From Pseudokineococcus marinus (GTDB lineage Bacteria; Actinomycetota; Actinomycetes; Actinomycetales; Quadrisphaeraceae), in the NCBI RefSeq assembly GCF_037482405.1, contig NZ_JBBHZZ010000001.1:248001-312000 (forward strand): a stretch of DNA of 64,000 bases, written 5' to 3'. The notes under the pieces are model-generated. The model saw nothing but the letters and a program-made list of their open reading frames with translations, was not told the DNA's origin and made no database searches. A program made the translations under genes and the position numbers. Shown here one piece after another: positions 9,347 to 17,229 of this stretch (position 1 is its first letter; every line of letters starts with the position of its first letter).

Positions 9347-9919
9347 ATGGCGACCAAGGTCGCGATCATCTACTACTCCATGACCGGCACCATCGACACG
9401 ATGGCCCGCCGCCTGGCCGCGACGGCCGAGGAGCAGGGCGCCGAGGTGCGCCTCCTCGCCGTGGGCCGCGAGGACGCCGCCGGCGCCGAGGGCTCGACGG
9501 ACCGCCCGCAGGAGCCGACCGCCGACGACATGGAGTGGGCGGACGTCGTCCTCTTCGGCTCCCCGTCGCGCTACGGCAACGTGGCCGGCCGCCTCAAGGT
9601 CTTCATCGACAGCCTGGGCGGCCTGTGGGCCAAGGGCCTGCTGGCGAACAAGGTCTACGCCGGCTTCACCGCGTCGCAGACGCTGCACGGCGGCCAGGAG
9701 GCCGTCCTGCTCAGCCTCTACACGACCATCCACCACTTCGGCGGCATCGTCGTGACCCCGGGCTACACCGACGGCTCGAAGTTCGTCGACGGCAACCCCT
9801 ACGGCGTCGGCCACGTCACCGGCGGCGGCAACGACGCCCCGGTCGACGACGTCACCAACGGCGCCCTCGACCACATGGTCACCCGCGCCATCTCGGTGAG
9901 CCGCAAGCTCACCGCCTGA
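9347..9919 (+). CDS. wrbA: NAD(P)H:quinone oxidoreductase, WrbA type
   Basis: A 190-residue flavodoxin-like FMN enzyme that reduces quinones by two electrons and protects against redox stress. The FMN phosphate loop is IIYYSMTGTIDTMARRL at residues 6-22. Other WrbA signatures are FGSPSRYGNVAGRLK and the later SQTLHGGQEAVLLSL followed by THHF-like IHHFGGIVV, ending with a C-terminal YGVGHVTGG. Length fits the family. The ATG at 9347 is preferred over an in-frame GTG at 9311 because GAGGAGG lies 7 bp upstream and the conserved domain starts there. A strong terminator follows. Confidence 0.94.
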   Translation: MATKVAIIYYSMTGTIDTMARRLAATAEEQGAEVRLLAVGREDAAGAEGSTDRPQEPTADDMEWADVVLFGSPSRYGNVAGRLKVFIDSLGGLWAKGLLANKVYAGFTASQTLHGGQEAVLLSLYTTIHHFGGIVVTPGYTDGSKFVDGNPYGVGHVTGGGNDAPVDDVTNGALDHMVTRAISVSRKLTA

Positions 9920-9934
9920 GCACCCGCACGCCCC

Positions 9935-9968
9935 GAGGGGCCCGCACCCGCACGGGTGCGGGCCCCTC
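9935..9968 (+). terminator. Strong hairpin terminator after wrbA
   Basis: A perfect 15-bp stem (GAGGGGCCCGCACCC at 9935-9949, complement at 9954-9968) with a GCAC loop begins 16 bp after the wrbA stop. It can serve both wrbA and the converging trkA gene. Confidence 0.85.
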
Positions 9969-9983
9969 GTCGTCCCGGGCAGT

Positions 9984-10039
9984 CCCTCGCCCTGGGGCCC
10001 TCGCCCTGGGGCCCTCGCCCCGGGGCCCTCGACCCGGGG
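9984..10039. repeat. 14-bp tandem repeat, 4 copies
   Basis: Four head-to-tail copies of CCCTCGCCCTGGGG (two identical, two with one or two changes) at 9984, 9998, 10012 and 10026. They lie between the convergent wrbA and trkA genes, just before the trkA stop. Confidence 0.9.
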
Positions 10040-10052
10040 AGCGCCGGGCCGG

Positions 10053-10715
10053 CTACCGCGAGCGCACGTACCGGTCGACGTCGGCCGTGCGCCCCGCGAG
10101 CAGGACCTCGTCGCCGTAGGCGAGCGTCGTGCTCGCGTCCGCGTAGGTGAACTCCTCGGCCCCGGCGTGCTTGACGGAGACGACCGTGACGCGGTGGCGG
10201 CGCCGCAGGCCGCTCTCGCCGAGCGGCACGCCCACGAGGTCCTGCGGCGGGGTCGCCGTGGCCAGCACCCAGTCGCGGCTCACCTGCAGGTAGTCGCTGA
10301 CCTCGCCGGACACGAGGTGCGCCAGGCGCGCGCCCATCTCCTCCTCGGGCAGGACGACGTGGTGGGCGCCGACGCGGCGCAGGATCCGCTCGTGCTGGCG
10401 GTCGAGGGCCTTGGCCCAGATGTGCTCGACGCCGAGCTCGTCGAGCAGCGCCGTCGTGAGGATGCTCGAGTGCTGGTCGCTGCCGACGGCGACGACGGCG
10501 CGGTCGAAGTCGGGGACGCCCAGCTCCTCGAGGGCCTCCCGGTCGGTGCAGTCCGCGGCGACGACCTGGCCGATCTGGCCCGCCATCCGCTGGACGACGA
10601 CGGGGTCGCGGTCGACGGCGAGCACCTCCGCGCCGCGCCGGACGAGCTCGAGGGCGAGGGCCGTGCCGAAGCGGCCGAGCCCGATGACGACGACGGGGGT
10701 CAGGCGGTCAGCCAA
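10053..10715 (-). CDS. trkA: Potassium uptake regulatory subunit TrkA/KtrA
   Basis: A 220-residue cytoplasmic RCK protein that gates a TrkH/KtrB channel. Residues 6-130 form the RCK-N Rossmann domain with the nucleotide motif VVIGLGRFGTALALEL and a binding Asp in VLAVDRDP. Residues about 140-215 form the RCK-C (TrkA-C) domain. One domain pair fits the KtrA type rather than the doubled E. coli TrkA. The start overlaps the upstream trkH gene by 8 bp, so both are translated from one message. It converges on wrbA, separated by a terminator and a 14-bp tandem repeat. Confidence 0.92.
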   Translation of the reverse strand: MADRLTPVVVIGLGRFGTALALELVRRGAEVLAVDRDPVVVQRMAGQIGQVVAADCTDREALEELGVPDFDRAVVAVGSDQHSSILTTALLDELGVEHIWAKALDRQHERILRRVGAHHVVLPEEEMGARLAHLVSGEVSDYLQVSRDWVLATATPPQDLVGVPLGESGLRRRHRVTVVSVKHAGAEEFTYADASTTLAYGDEVLLAGRTADVDRYVRSR

Positions 10716-12153
10716 CGATGGTCCTCTCCTCGGGGTACTGCGTGCGGCGGGAGCGCTCGCGCAGGGCCAGGGCCGTGGCGAGCGTCAGCGGCCCCACCCT
10801 GCCCGCGAGCATGAGCGCCACCAGCACGAGCTGCGCGCTGGTGGGCAGGTCGGCCGTGATCCCGGTGGACAGGCCCACGGTGGCGAAGGCCGACACGGCC
10901 TCGAAGAGCGCCTGGTCGAGCGAGACGCGCGAGAGGTCGAGCAGGAGCGAGGTGCCGACGACGGCGAGCGCCGTCCCGAGGAGGGCCACCGACAGCGCCT
11001 GCCGCTGCGTGGCCTGCGGCACCCGGCGGCGCCCCACGACCACGGCGGGCTCGCCGCGCACCTCGGCCCAGACGACGAAGGCGAGCAGCCCGAACGTCGT
11101 CACCTTGATGCCGCCGGCCGTGCCGGCGCTGCCGCCCCCGATGAACATGAGCACGTCGGTGAGGAACAGCGTCTCGGGGCGAAGCGCACCGATGTCGACG
11201 GCGTTGAAGCCGGCGGTGCGGGCCATGACGGACGCCGTGAACGCGCCCAGCGCCCGGTCCTCGGGGTCCAGGGCGCCCAGCGTCGCCGGGTTGCTCACCT
11301 CGCCCACGAGGTAGCCGACCGTCCCGACGACGAGGAGCACCGCCGTGACCGCGACCGTGATCCGCGTCAGGACCGACCACCGCGACGGGCGTCGCCAGGA
11401 GCGCACGAGCTCGAAGACGACGGGGAAGCCGAGGCCGCCCACGACCACGGCCGCGCAGACGGCGCCGAGGACCACCGGGTCGCCGGCGTACCCGACGAGG
11501 CTGTCGGCGTTCGTCGAGAACCCGGCGTTGTTGAAGGCCGAGACGGCGTGGAAGACGCCGTCGTAGAGCGCCGCGCCGAGCCGCTCGTCGTACTCCGCGG
11601 CGAAGCGGGCGGTGAGGACGACGGCGACGACGGCCTCGCAGACCAGGCTGAAGAGGACGACGCGACGCACGACCCGCCGCACGTCCGCGCTCGTGAGCGT
11701 CTTCGTCTCCGTCTGGGCGACGAGCCGGGCCCGCAGGCCGAGCCGGTGGCGCAGCAGCAGCGCGATGAGCGTCGCCAGCGTCATGATCCCCAGCCCGCCG
11801 GCCTGGATGAGCAGGAGGATGACGACCTGGCCGAAGAGCGACCAGTACGAGCCGGTGTCGACGGTCGCGAGCCCGGTGACGCACACGGCCGACACGGCGG
11901 TGAAGAGGGCGTCGACGAGCGGCGCCCGCTCGCCGGACGCCGTGGCGAGGGGCAGCGACAGCAGCGCCGTCCCGACCGCGGAGGCGCCCGCGAAGCCGCC
12001 GACGACGACGAGCGCCGGGTTGCCCGTCCCGCGCCCGGCCGCCCCGCGCACCGGTGCGAGGGCGCCCGGGCGCCGGCGTCCGCGACGGCGCCCCGGGTGC
12101 GGAGGGTTCCCCCGCGGCGGCGGGGCGGGCGACGGCGGAGGGGCCTCGGGCAC
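10708..12153 (-). CDS. trkH: Potassium uptake transmembrane subunit TrkH/KtrB
   Basis: A 481-residue membrane pore subunit of the Trk/Ktr potassium uptake system. Four selectivity-filter regions with conserved glycines are visible, such as VCVTGLATVD, SAFNNAGFS, RTAGFNAVDI and FATVGLSTGIT. Residues 1-45 are a polar Pro/Arg-rich extension ahead of the first helix; a shorter start is possible but the GTG at 12153 is the first in frame. It is translated together with trkA, which overlaps its 3' end by 8 bp. The intergenic region upstream carries a 41-bp-period repeat array. Confidence 0.92.
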   Translation of the reverse strand: MPEAPPPSPAPPPRGNPPHPGRRRGRRRPGALAPVRGAAGRGTGNPALVVVGGFAGASAVGTALLSLPLATASGERAPLVDALFTAVSAVCVTGLATVDTGSYWSLFGQVVILLLIQAGGLGIMTLATLIALLLRHRLGLRARLVAQTETKTLTSADVRRVVRRVVLFSLVCEAVVAVVLTARFAAEYDERLGAALYDGVFHAVSAFNNAGFSTNADSLVGYAGDPVVLGAVCAAVVVGGLGFPVVFELVRSWRRPSRWSVLTRITVAVTAVLLVVGTVGYLVGEVSNPATLGALDPEDRALGAFTASVMARTAGFNAVDIGALRPETLFLTDVLMFIGGGSAGTAGGIKVTTFGLLAFVVWAEVRGEPAVVVGRRRVPQATQRQALSVALLGTALAVVGTSLLLDLSRVSLDQALFEAVSAFATVGLSTGITADLPTSAQLVLVALMLAGRVGPLTLATALALRERSRRTQYPEERTIVG

Positions 12154-12214
12154 GGCGCAGACCCTGGCACCCCGCGGCCGCGCGCGTGCGCCGGGTCCCC
12201 CGAGCGACCCGCCC

Positions 12215-12320
12215 GGGCGAGTCGTCGCCTGTTCGCCCTACGAAGCCGCACCCCGGGGCGAGTCGTCGCCAGCTCGCCCCGCGGCGCTCCCGCTCGGGGC
12301 GAGTCGTCGCCTACTCGCCC
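12215..12320. repeat. Intergenic hairpin array, 3 units, exact 41-bp period
   Basis: Units at 12215-12238, 12256-12279 and 12297-12320 share GGGCGAGTCGTCGCC, then end in a variant of xxTCGCCC. In unit 3 the arms GGGCGAGT and ACTCGCCC pair perfectly over 8 bp. The last unit overlaps the final codons and the TAG stop of the YdeI-like gene. Confidence 0.9.
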
Positions 12321-12934
12321 TGCCCACCGGCCAGACGCTCGACGACCGCCGCGACGCGACGGGCGCGCACGGCCGGGGTGGACGCCGTCACGACGCGGAA
12401 GCACGCGGCGTAGCGGTCCTGCGCGGGCTGCCCCGCGAAGGCGGCGGCGACGGCGGGGTCCGCGTCCAGGGCCGCCTGCAGGTCCTCGGGGACGACCATG
12501 TCGGCGGGTCCGGCGTACGCGCGGTCCCACCGCCCGTCGGCCTGCGCGCGCTCGACCTCGGCCGCCCCGCGCGGGCGCATCCGACCGGACTCGGCGAGCA
12601 GCGCGACGGCGACCGTGTTGCGGGCGGACCACAGGCTCCGCGCCCGGCGGGGCGTGAAGCGCTGCCAGTAGGCGCGCTCGTCCCCCCGGCGCGACTGCCC
12701 GTCGATCCAGCCGCTGCACAGCGCCTCCTCCAGCGCCTCGGCGTAGACGAGCGTCGTCGGACCGCCGCCGTCGGCGGCCGCGGCCTTGCGCGCGAGCCGC
12801 AGCCACACGCCGTCGCTGGTGCTCTCGTGCTCGTCGAGCCAGGCCCGCCAGGCGGCGGCGTCGGCGACCGTCAGCTCGGGCTGCTCGGGGCGGGGGCGCG
12901 GGGCGCGCGCCGACGTCGGCGGGTCGACGGTCAC
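12311..12934 (-). CDS. YdeI/OmdA family protein
   Basis: A 207-residue protein of the YdeI/OmpD-associated (OmdA) family, linked in some bacteria to bacteriocin or antimicrobial-peptide tolerance but without a known biochemical activity. Family stretches are SDGVWLRLARKAA, VYAEALEEALCSGWIDGQ and YWQRFTPRRARSLWSARN. The start is GTG 12934, with GGGAGGG 6 bp upstream; an in-frame start at 13009 would add an Arg/Gly-rich extension. Its stop lies within the third unit of the 41-bp array. Function should be treated as unknown. Confidence 0.85.
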   Translation of the reverse strand: MTVDPPTSARAPRPRPEQPELTVADAAAWRAWLDEHESTSDGVWLRLARKAAAADGGGPTTLVYAEALEEALCSGWIDGQSRRGDERAYWQRFTPRRARSLWSARNTVAVALLAESGRMRPRGAAEVERAQADGRWDRAYAGPADMVVPEDLQAALDADPAVAAAFAGQPAQDRYAACFRVVTASTPAVRARRVAAVVERLAGGQGE

Positions 12935-13108
12935 GGCGCCCTCCCTCGTGGCTCGGGGGGCCCATCGTGCGGTCCCGCGGCGCCGCGCACCAGACCCGGG
13001 GGGGTGCACCGCTCCGCTCGAGCCACGCGGACGCGCTCCCGGCCGCCCCGCCTCGACCTCGTGCGGGGTGGGCTGCCGCGGGTCCAGGTGGCAGCACCTG
13101 GTCGGGCT

Positions 13109-14440
13109 CTACGCCGTCGTGGTGCTGCCCCCTGCCGCGCCGGGGGGCGGCACCGCGGCGAGGAGGGCCGCCGGCCGCTCGAGCACGCCCTGCAGCACGC
13201 GGGCGGCCCCGCCGAGGACGACGGCGTCCGACCCCAGGCGCGCCGCGCGCACCGCGACGGGCAGCACGCGGGCCCGCAGCACCCGGCGGTCCAGCTCCAC
13301 GCGCAGCGGCGGGCCGAGCCACGGCTCGAGGGGGGCGTACACGCCCCCGAGCACGACGGCGTCGACGTCGAGCACGTTGACGGCCGAGGCGGTCGCGACG
13401 CCCAGGGCCCGGCCCGCCGCGTCGAGGGCTCGCAGCACCCGCTCCTCGCCGCGGGCGGCGGCGCGGGCGAGGACGGCGCCGGCCCCGCCCCCCTCGGCCG
13501 CGCTGCTGCCGCCCGGGTCGAGCCCCGCGGCGGCGAGGACGGCGTCCTGGCCCGCGTAGACCTCGAGGCAGCCGGTCGCCCCGCAGCCGCACACCGGGCC
13601 GCCCGGGTCCACCCCCACGTGCCCCAGCTCGCCGCTCCACCCGTGCTCGCCCCGCTGGAGGCGCCCGCCCACGACGGCGGCGGCGCCGATGCCGACCTCG
13701 CCCGAGACGAGGAGGAAGCTGCCGGGGGCGGGGCCGTCCGCGAGCGGGGCGCCCGCCGCAGCCGCCTCTCCCGCCCCGGAGCCGCCCGACCCGACCGCGG
13801 CGTCCACCGACCGCGCCTCGGCGAGCGCGGCGAGCGCCGCCTCGTTCTCCAGCACGGTGGGCAGCGCCCCGACGCCACCCCCCCGCGCGGCCGCGCCGTC
13901 GCGCAGGCGCCCGAGGACGTCGACGTCGCGCCACCCGAGGTTGGGCGCCAGCCGGACGACGCCGGCGCCGGCGTCCACGAGCCCGGGCAGGCCCCACGCC
14001 GCGCCGACGACCTCGAGCCCCTGCGCCGCCGCGGCGGCCAGCACCTCGTCGGCGAGCGCGAGCGCCGCGTCGAGCACCCGCTCGGGCGCCGCACCGCGCT
14101 GGTCGCCGGGGACGACGCGCAGGACGCGGGTCGCGCCCGCCAGGTCGCGCACGCCCGCGGCGAGGTGCCGGACCCCCACCTCGACGCCGAGGCCGGCCAC
14201 GCGCCGTCCCGACAGCCGCAGGCGCTGCGCCGGTCGCCCCCGGGCCGGCCCGGGCGGGTCGACCTCCTCGAGCAGCCCGGCCAGCAGCATCTGGTCGACG
14301 AGCGCGGAGACGGTCGTGCGCGTCAGCCCCGTGGCCGCGGCCAGGGACGCGCGCGACGGCGGCTCGGCGGCGGCGACGACGCGGGACAGGAGCGCGGCGC
14401 TGTTGCGCTCGCGCAGGTCCTCCTGCCGCGTGACGTCCAC
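13109..14440 (-). CDS. ROK family transcriptional regulator (probable xylose repressor)
   Basis: A 443-residue regulator: a winged helix-turn-helix near residues 15-65 (SRASLAAATGLTRTTVSALV) and a ROK sugar-kinase-fold domain from about residue 80. The ROK zinc motif is present as CGCGATGCLEVYAG, and the sugar-site ELGHVGVDPGG is visible. Such NagC/XylR proteins are released from DNA by a sugar. It is divergent from xylA, 300 bp away, which suggests a xylose repressor (inference). The start is taken as GTG 14440, at the beginning of the conserved domain; upstream in-frame codons run into the repeat array. Length is slightly above the usual 400 because of low-complexity Ala/Gly inserts. Confidence 0.86.
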   Translation of the reverse strand: MDVTRQEDLRERNSAALLSRVVAAAEPPSRASLAAATGLTRTTVSALVDQMLLAGLLEEVDPPGPARGRPAQRLRLSGRRVAGLGVEVGVRHLAAGVRDLAGATRVLRVVPGDQRGAAPERVLDAALALADEVLAAAAAQGLEVVGAAWGLPGLVDAGAGVVRLAPNLGWRDVDVLGRLRDGAAARGGGVGALPTVLENEAALAALAEARSVDAAVGSGGSGAGEAAAAGAPLADGPAPGSFLLVSGEVGIGAAAVVGGRLQRGEHGWSGELGHVGVDPGGPVCGCGATGCLEVYAGQDAVLAAAGLDPGGSSAAEGGGAGAVLARAAARGEERVLRALDAAGRALGVATASAVNVLDVDAVVLGGVYAPLEPWLGPPLRVELDRRVLRARVLPVAVRAARLGSDAVVLGGAARVLQGVLERPAALLAAVPPPGAAGGSTTTA

Positions 14441-14500
14441 GCGCGCACCGTGCCACAGCCCCCGGCGCCCACCGCTCCCGGAACGACGACCCGCGTCCTC

Positions 14501-14645
14501 GCGAAGGCGACGCCCCCTCCACGCCCCGAGCGCCTCCCACGGCGAAGGCGACGCCCCCTTCACGCCCCCAGCCCCTCCCACCGTGAAGGTGACGCCCCCT
14601 TCACGCCGAGCCCCTCCCACCGCGGAGGTGACGCCTCCTCCGGGA
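14501..14645. repeat. Intergenic hairpin array, 4 units, 39-41-bp period
   Basis: Units begin at 14501, 14542, 14583 and 14622 with variants of GCGAAGGCGACGCC. In unit 3 GTGAAGG pairs perfectly with CCTTCAC across an 8-nt loop. The array lies between the divergent ROK regulator and xylA, just upstream of the xylA -35 box. Confidence 0.9.
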
Positions 14646-14667
14646 GGAGGACGGGCGGCACCCCCCG

Positions 14668-14718
14668 TTGACGGCGCCCCGCCGACCGCTTATGTTCACT
14701 GACTGGACGAAAGCCCGA
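14668..14718 (+). promoter_or_regulatory. xylA promoter and candidate ROK operator
   Basis: TTGACG at 14668-14673 and TATGTT at 14691-14696 are 17 bp apart, close to the vegetative consensus. Directly downstream TTCACTGACTGGACGAA (about 14696-14712) is an imperfect inverted repeat at the expected transcription start and could bind the divergent ROK repressor. Confidence 0.65.
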
Positions 14719-14739
14719 CTCGACGACGAGGAGCCCCCC

Positions 14740-15939
14740 GTGGCACCCACGCCCACCCGTGACGACAAGTTCTCCTTCGGCCTCTGGACCGTGGGCTGGA
14801 CCGCCAACGACCCCTTCGGCGCGGCCACCCGCCCGGTGCTCGACACCGTCGAGGCCGTGCACCGCCTGTCGGACATGGGCGCCTACGGCATCACGTTCCA
14901 CGACGACGACGTCGTCCCCTTCGAGACGACGCAGCGCGACGCCGCCGAGCGCACGCGCATCCTCGACCGGCTGCGCAAGGCCCTCCAGGACACCGGCATG
15001 CAGGTGCCGATGGTGACGACGAACCTCTTCAGCCACCCGATGTTCAAGGAGGGCGCCTTCACCGCGAACGACCGCGGCGTGCGGCGCTACGCCCTGCGCA
15101 AGGCGCTGCTGCAGATGGAGCTCGGCATCGAGCTGGGCGCCAAGACCTTCGTCATGTGGGGCGGGCGCGAGGGCAGCGAGGTCGACGTCGCCAAGGACGT
15201 CCACGGCGCGCTCTCCCGCTACAAGGAGGCCGTCGACCTCCTGACGACGCACATCGTCGAGCAGGGCTGGGACATCCGGATCGCCATCGAGCCGAAGCCC
15301 AACGAGCCCCGCGGCGACATCCTCCTGCCGACGGTCGGGCACGCCATCGCCTTCACCCACACCCTCGAGCACCCCCACCTCGTGGGCGTGAACCCCGAGG
15401 TCGGGCACGAGCAGATGTCCAACCTCAACTTCACGCAGGGCATCGCCCAGGCGCTCTCGGCGGGCAAGCTCTTCCACATCGACCTCAACGGCCAGCACGG
15501 GCCCAAGTTCGACCAGGACCTCATCTTCGGCCACGGCGACCTCATCAACGCCTTCACCACGGTCGACCTGCTCGAGAACGGCTTCCCGGGCGGCGGCCCC
15601 GCGTACGACGGCCCGCGCCACTTCGACTACAAGCCGCTGCGCACGGAGTCCACCGAGGGCGTCTGGACGTCGGCCGAGGCCAACATGGCGACCTACCTCC
15701 TGCTCAAGGAGCGCGCCCTCGCCTTCCGCGCCGACCCGCGCGTCCAGGAGGCCCTCCAGCAGGCGCAGGTCACCGAGCTGGCGACGCCGACCCTCGCCGA
15801 GGGCGAGACCCTCGCCGACCTCGTGGCCGACCGCACCGCCTTCGAGGACTTCGACGCCGACGCCTCGGGCGCCCGCCACGGCGGCCAGGTGCGCCTCGAC
15901 CAGCTCGCCCTCGAGCACCTCATGGGCGCCGCGAGCTGA
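14740..15939 (+). CDS. xylA: Xylose isomerase
   Basis: A 399-residue enzyme converting D-xylose to D-xylulose (and D-glucose to D-fructose), of the shorter actinobacterial class I. Catalytic and metal residues are visible in ITFHDDDVVPF (the catalytic His pair region), AIEPKPNEPRGD (metal Glu and catalytic Lys), NPEVGHEQMS (metal Glu and His) and HIDLNGQHGPKFDQDL. The start is GTG 14740 with GAGGAG 6 bp upstream; an in-frame ATG at 14692 lies inside the promoter and is less likely. It is followed by a strong hairpin, so it is probably monocistronic. No xylulokinase gene is adjacent in this window. Confidence 0.95.
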   Translation: MAPTPTRDDKFSFGLWTVGWTANDPFGAATRPVLDTVEAVHRLSDMGAYGITFHDDDVVPFETTQRDAAERTRILDRLRKALQDTGMQVPMVTTNLFSHPMFKEGAFTANDRGVRRYALRKALLQMELGIELGAKTFVMWGGREGSEVDVAKDVHGALSRYKEAVDLLTTHIVEQGWDIRIAIEPKPNEPRGDILLPTVGHAIAFTHTLEHPHLVGVNPEVGHEQMSNLNFTQGIAQALSAGKLFHIDLNGQHGPKFDQDLIFGHGDLINAFTTVDLLENGFPGGGPAYDGPRHFDYKPLRTESTEGVWTSAEANMATYLLLKERALAFRADPRVQEALQQAQVTELATPTLAEGETLADLVADRTAFEDFDADASGARHGGQVRLDQLALEHLMGAAS

Positions 15940-15972
15940 CGCACCACCGGTCGCAGCAGCGACCGTCCACGA

Positions 15973-16010
15973 CCGCGGGGTCGTCGCCCGTCCGGGCGGC
16001 GGCCCCGCGG
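15973..16010 (+). terminator. Hairpin terminator after xylA
   Basis: A 17-bp stem from 15973 to 16010 (CCGCGGGG with later CCCCGCGG, arms continuing inward with two G-U pairs) around a GTCC loop, 34 bp after the xylA stop. Confidence 0.75.
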
Positions 16011-16061
16011 CCGTCCCGCGACGCGTGCGGACCTCGAGCGCCGCCGCGCGCGGACCGGTGG

Positions 16062-16112
16062 TTGTCCGCGCCCGAGGCCGTGCCCTAGCGTCGATCGTCG
16101 ATCCGGATCGAC
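16062..16112 (+). promoter_or_regulatory. Promoter of the LacI-type regulator with operator O1
   Basis: TTGTCC at 16062-16067 and TAGCGT at 16086-16091 are 18 bp apart. Five bp downstream lies GTCGATCCGGATCGAC (16097-16112), a perfect 16-bp palindrome. Its place over the start of transcription suggests autorepression. Confidence 0.8.
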
Positions 16113-16163
16113 CCGCAGGTCGACGCCGGGAGCGGGGGCTCGACCGAGCAGAGAGGTGGCGAC

Positions 16164-17222
16164 GTGCCGACGAGCAAGGACGTCGCCCGGCTCGCCGGCG
16201 TCTCCCAGAGCACCGTCTCCTACGTGATGAGCGGCAAGCGGCCCATCTCCGAGGAGGTGCGGCAGCGCGTCCAGGCCGCCATCGAGGAGCTGACCTACCA
16301 CCCCAACGCGGGCGCCCGGGCCCTCGCGGGGCGGCGCACGCACGTCGTCGGCCTCGTCGTCCCCTTCGGCGCCTCGGCCGACCCGGGCGGCCTCCTGCCC
16401 TTCATCGAGACCATCGCGAGCGGCGCGCGCGAGCACGACCACGACGTCCTCCTCGTCACCGCCGACGAGGGGACGAGCGCGCTCACCCGGCTCGAGGGCC
16501 GGCGCCTGTGCGACGCCATCGTCCTCATGGAGGTGGAGGCGCGGGACGAGCGGATCCCCGTCGCCTCGGGCCTGCGGGTGCCCGTGCTCCTCGTCGGCGT
16601 CCCGGAGGAGCCCGACGGCCTCGTGTGCGTCGACCTCGACTTCGCCGCCGCCGGGCGCCTGGCCGTGGAGGGCCTCGTCGAGCGGGGCCACCGCCGCATC
16701 GCCGTCCTGGGCTACCCGCCGGAGGCCGTCGAGCGCGACATCGGCTACGTGCGCCGCTTCGGCGACGCGGCCCTCGCCGCGGCGTCGGCGGCGGGCGTCG
16801 AGTGCGCGCTCGTGTCGCCCGTCGCGCACACCGCGGCCGCCGTGCGGGCCGCCGTGGGCCGGGCGCTGGAGACGGCGCGGGACGGCGACGGCGCGGACGA
16901 CGACGGCCTGGACGACCCGGGGCTCGGCCTCGTCGTGGCCAGCGGGGGCGCCGTCCCCCTCGCGCTCACGGCACTCGCCGAGCGGGGCGTCGTCCCGGGG
17001 CGCGACGTCTCGGTCGTCGCGATGCTCCCGGACGCCACGGCCGCCGCGACGTCGCCGCCCGTGAGCAACGTCTCGACGGAGAGCCGCGACGTCTCGCGCC
17101 GCGCCGTGCAGGAGCTCTTCCGCCTCCTCGGCGACGACCCGCCCACCGGCGGCGGCGTGCACCTCGTCACGCCGCGGCTGACGCACCGCCGCACGACCGT
17201 CGCCGGGCCCGCCGGCGCCTGA
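16164..17222 (+). CDS. LacI family transcriptional regulator of the sugar locus
   Basis: A 352-residue regulator. The LacI helix-turn-helix occupies residues 3-50 (SKDVARLAGVSQSTVSYVMS, then the hinge-like YHPNAGARALAGRRTHVVGL), followed by a periplasmic-binding-protein-like effector domain to about residue 345. The start is GTG 16164 with GAGAGG 6 bp upstream and DNA-binding residues immediately following. A perfect palindrome lies in its own promoter and close variants lie at the alpha-xylosidase and both ABC importer promoters, so it very probably represses all of them. It converges on the alpha-xylosidase gene with only 7 bp between the stops. The inducer is unknown. Confidence 0.92.
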   Translation: MPTSKDVARLAGVSQSTVSYVMSGKRPISEEVRQRVQAAIEELTYHPNAGARALAGRRTHVVGLVVPFGASADPGGLLPFIETIASGAREHDHDVLLVTADEGTSALTRLEGRRLCDAIVLMEVEARDERIPVASGLRVPVLLVGVPEEPDGLVCVDLDFAAAGRLAVEGLVERGHRRIAVLGYPPEAVERDIGYVRRFGDAALAAASAAGVECALVSPVAHTAAAVRAAVGRALETARDGDGADDDGLDDPGLGLVVASGGAVPLALTALAERGVVPGRDVSVVAMLPDATAAATSPPVSNVSTESRDVSRRAVQELFRLLGDDPPTGGGVHLVTPRLTHRRTTVAGPAGA

Positions 17223-17229
17223 GACGGCG

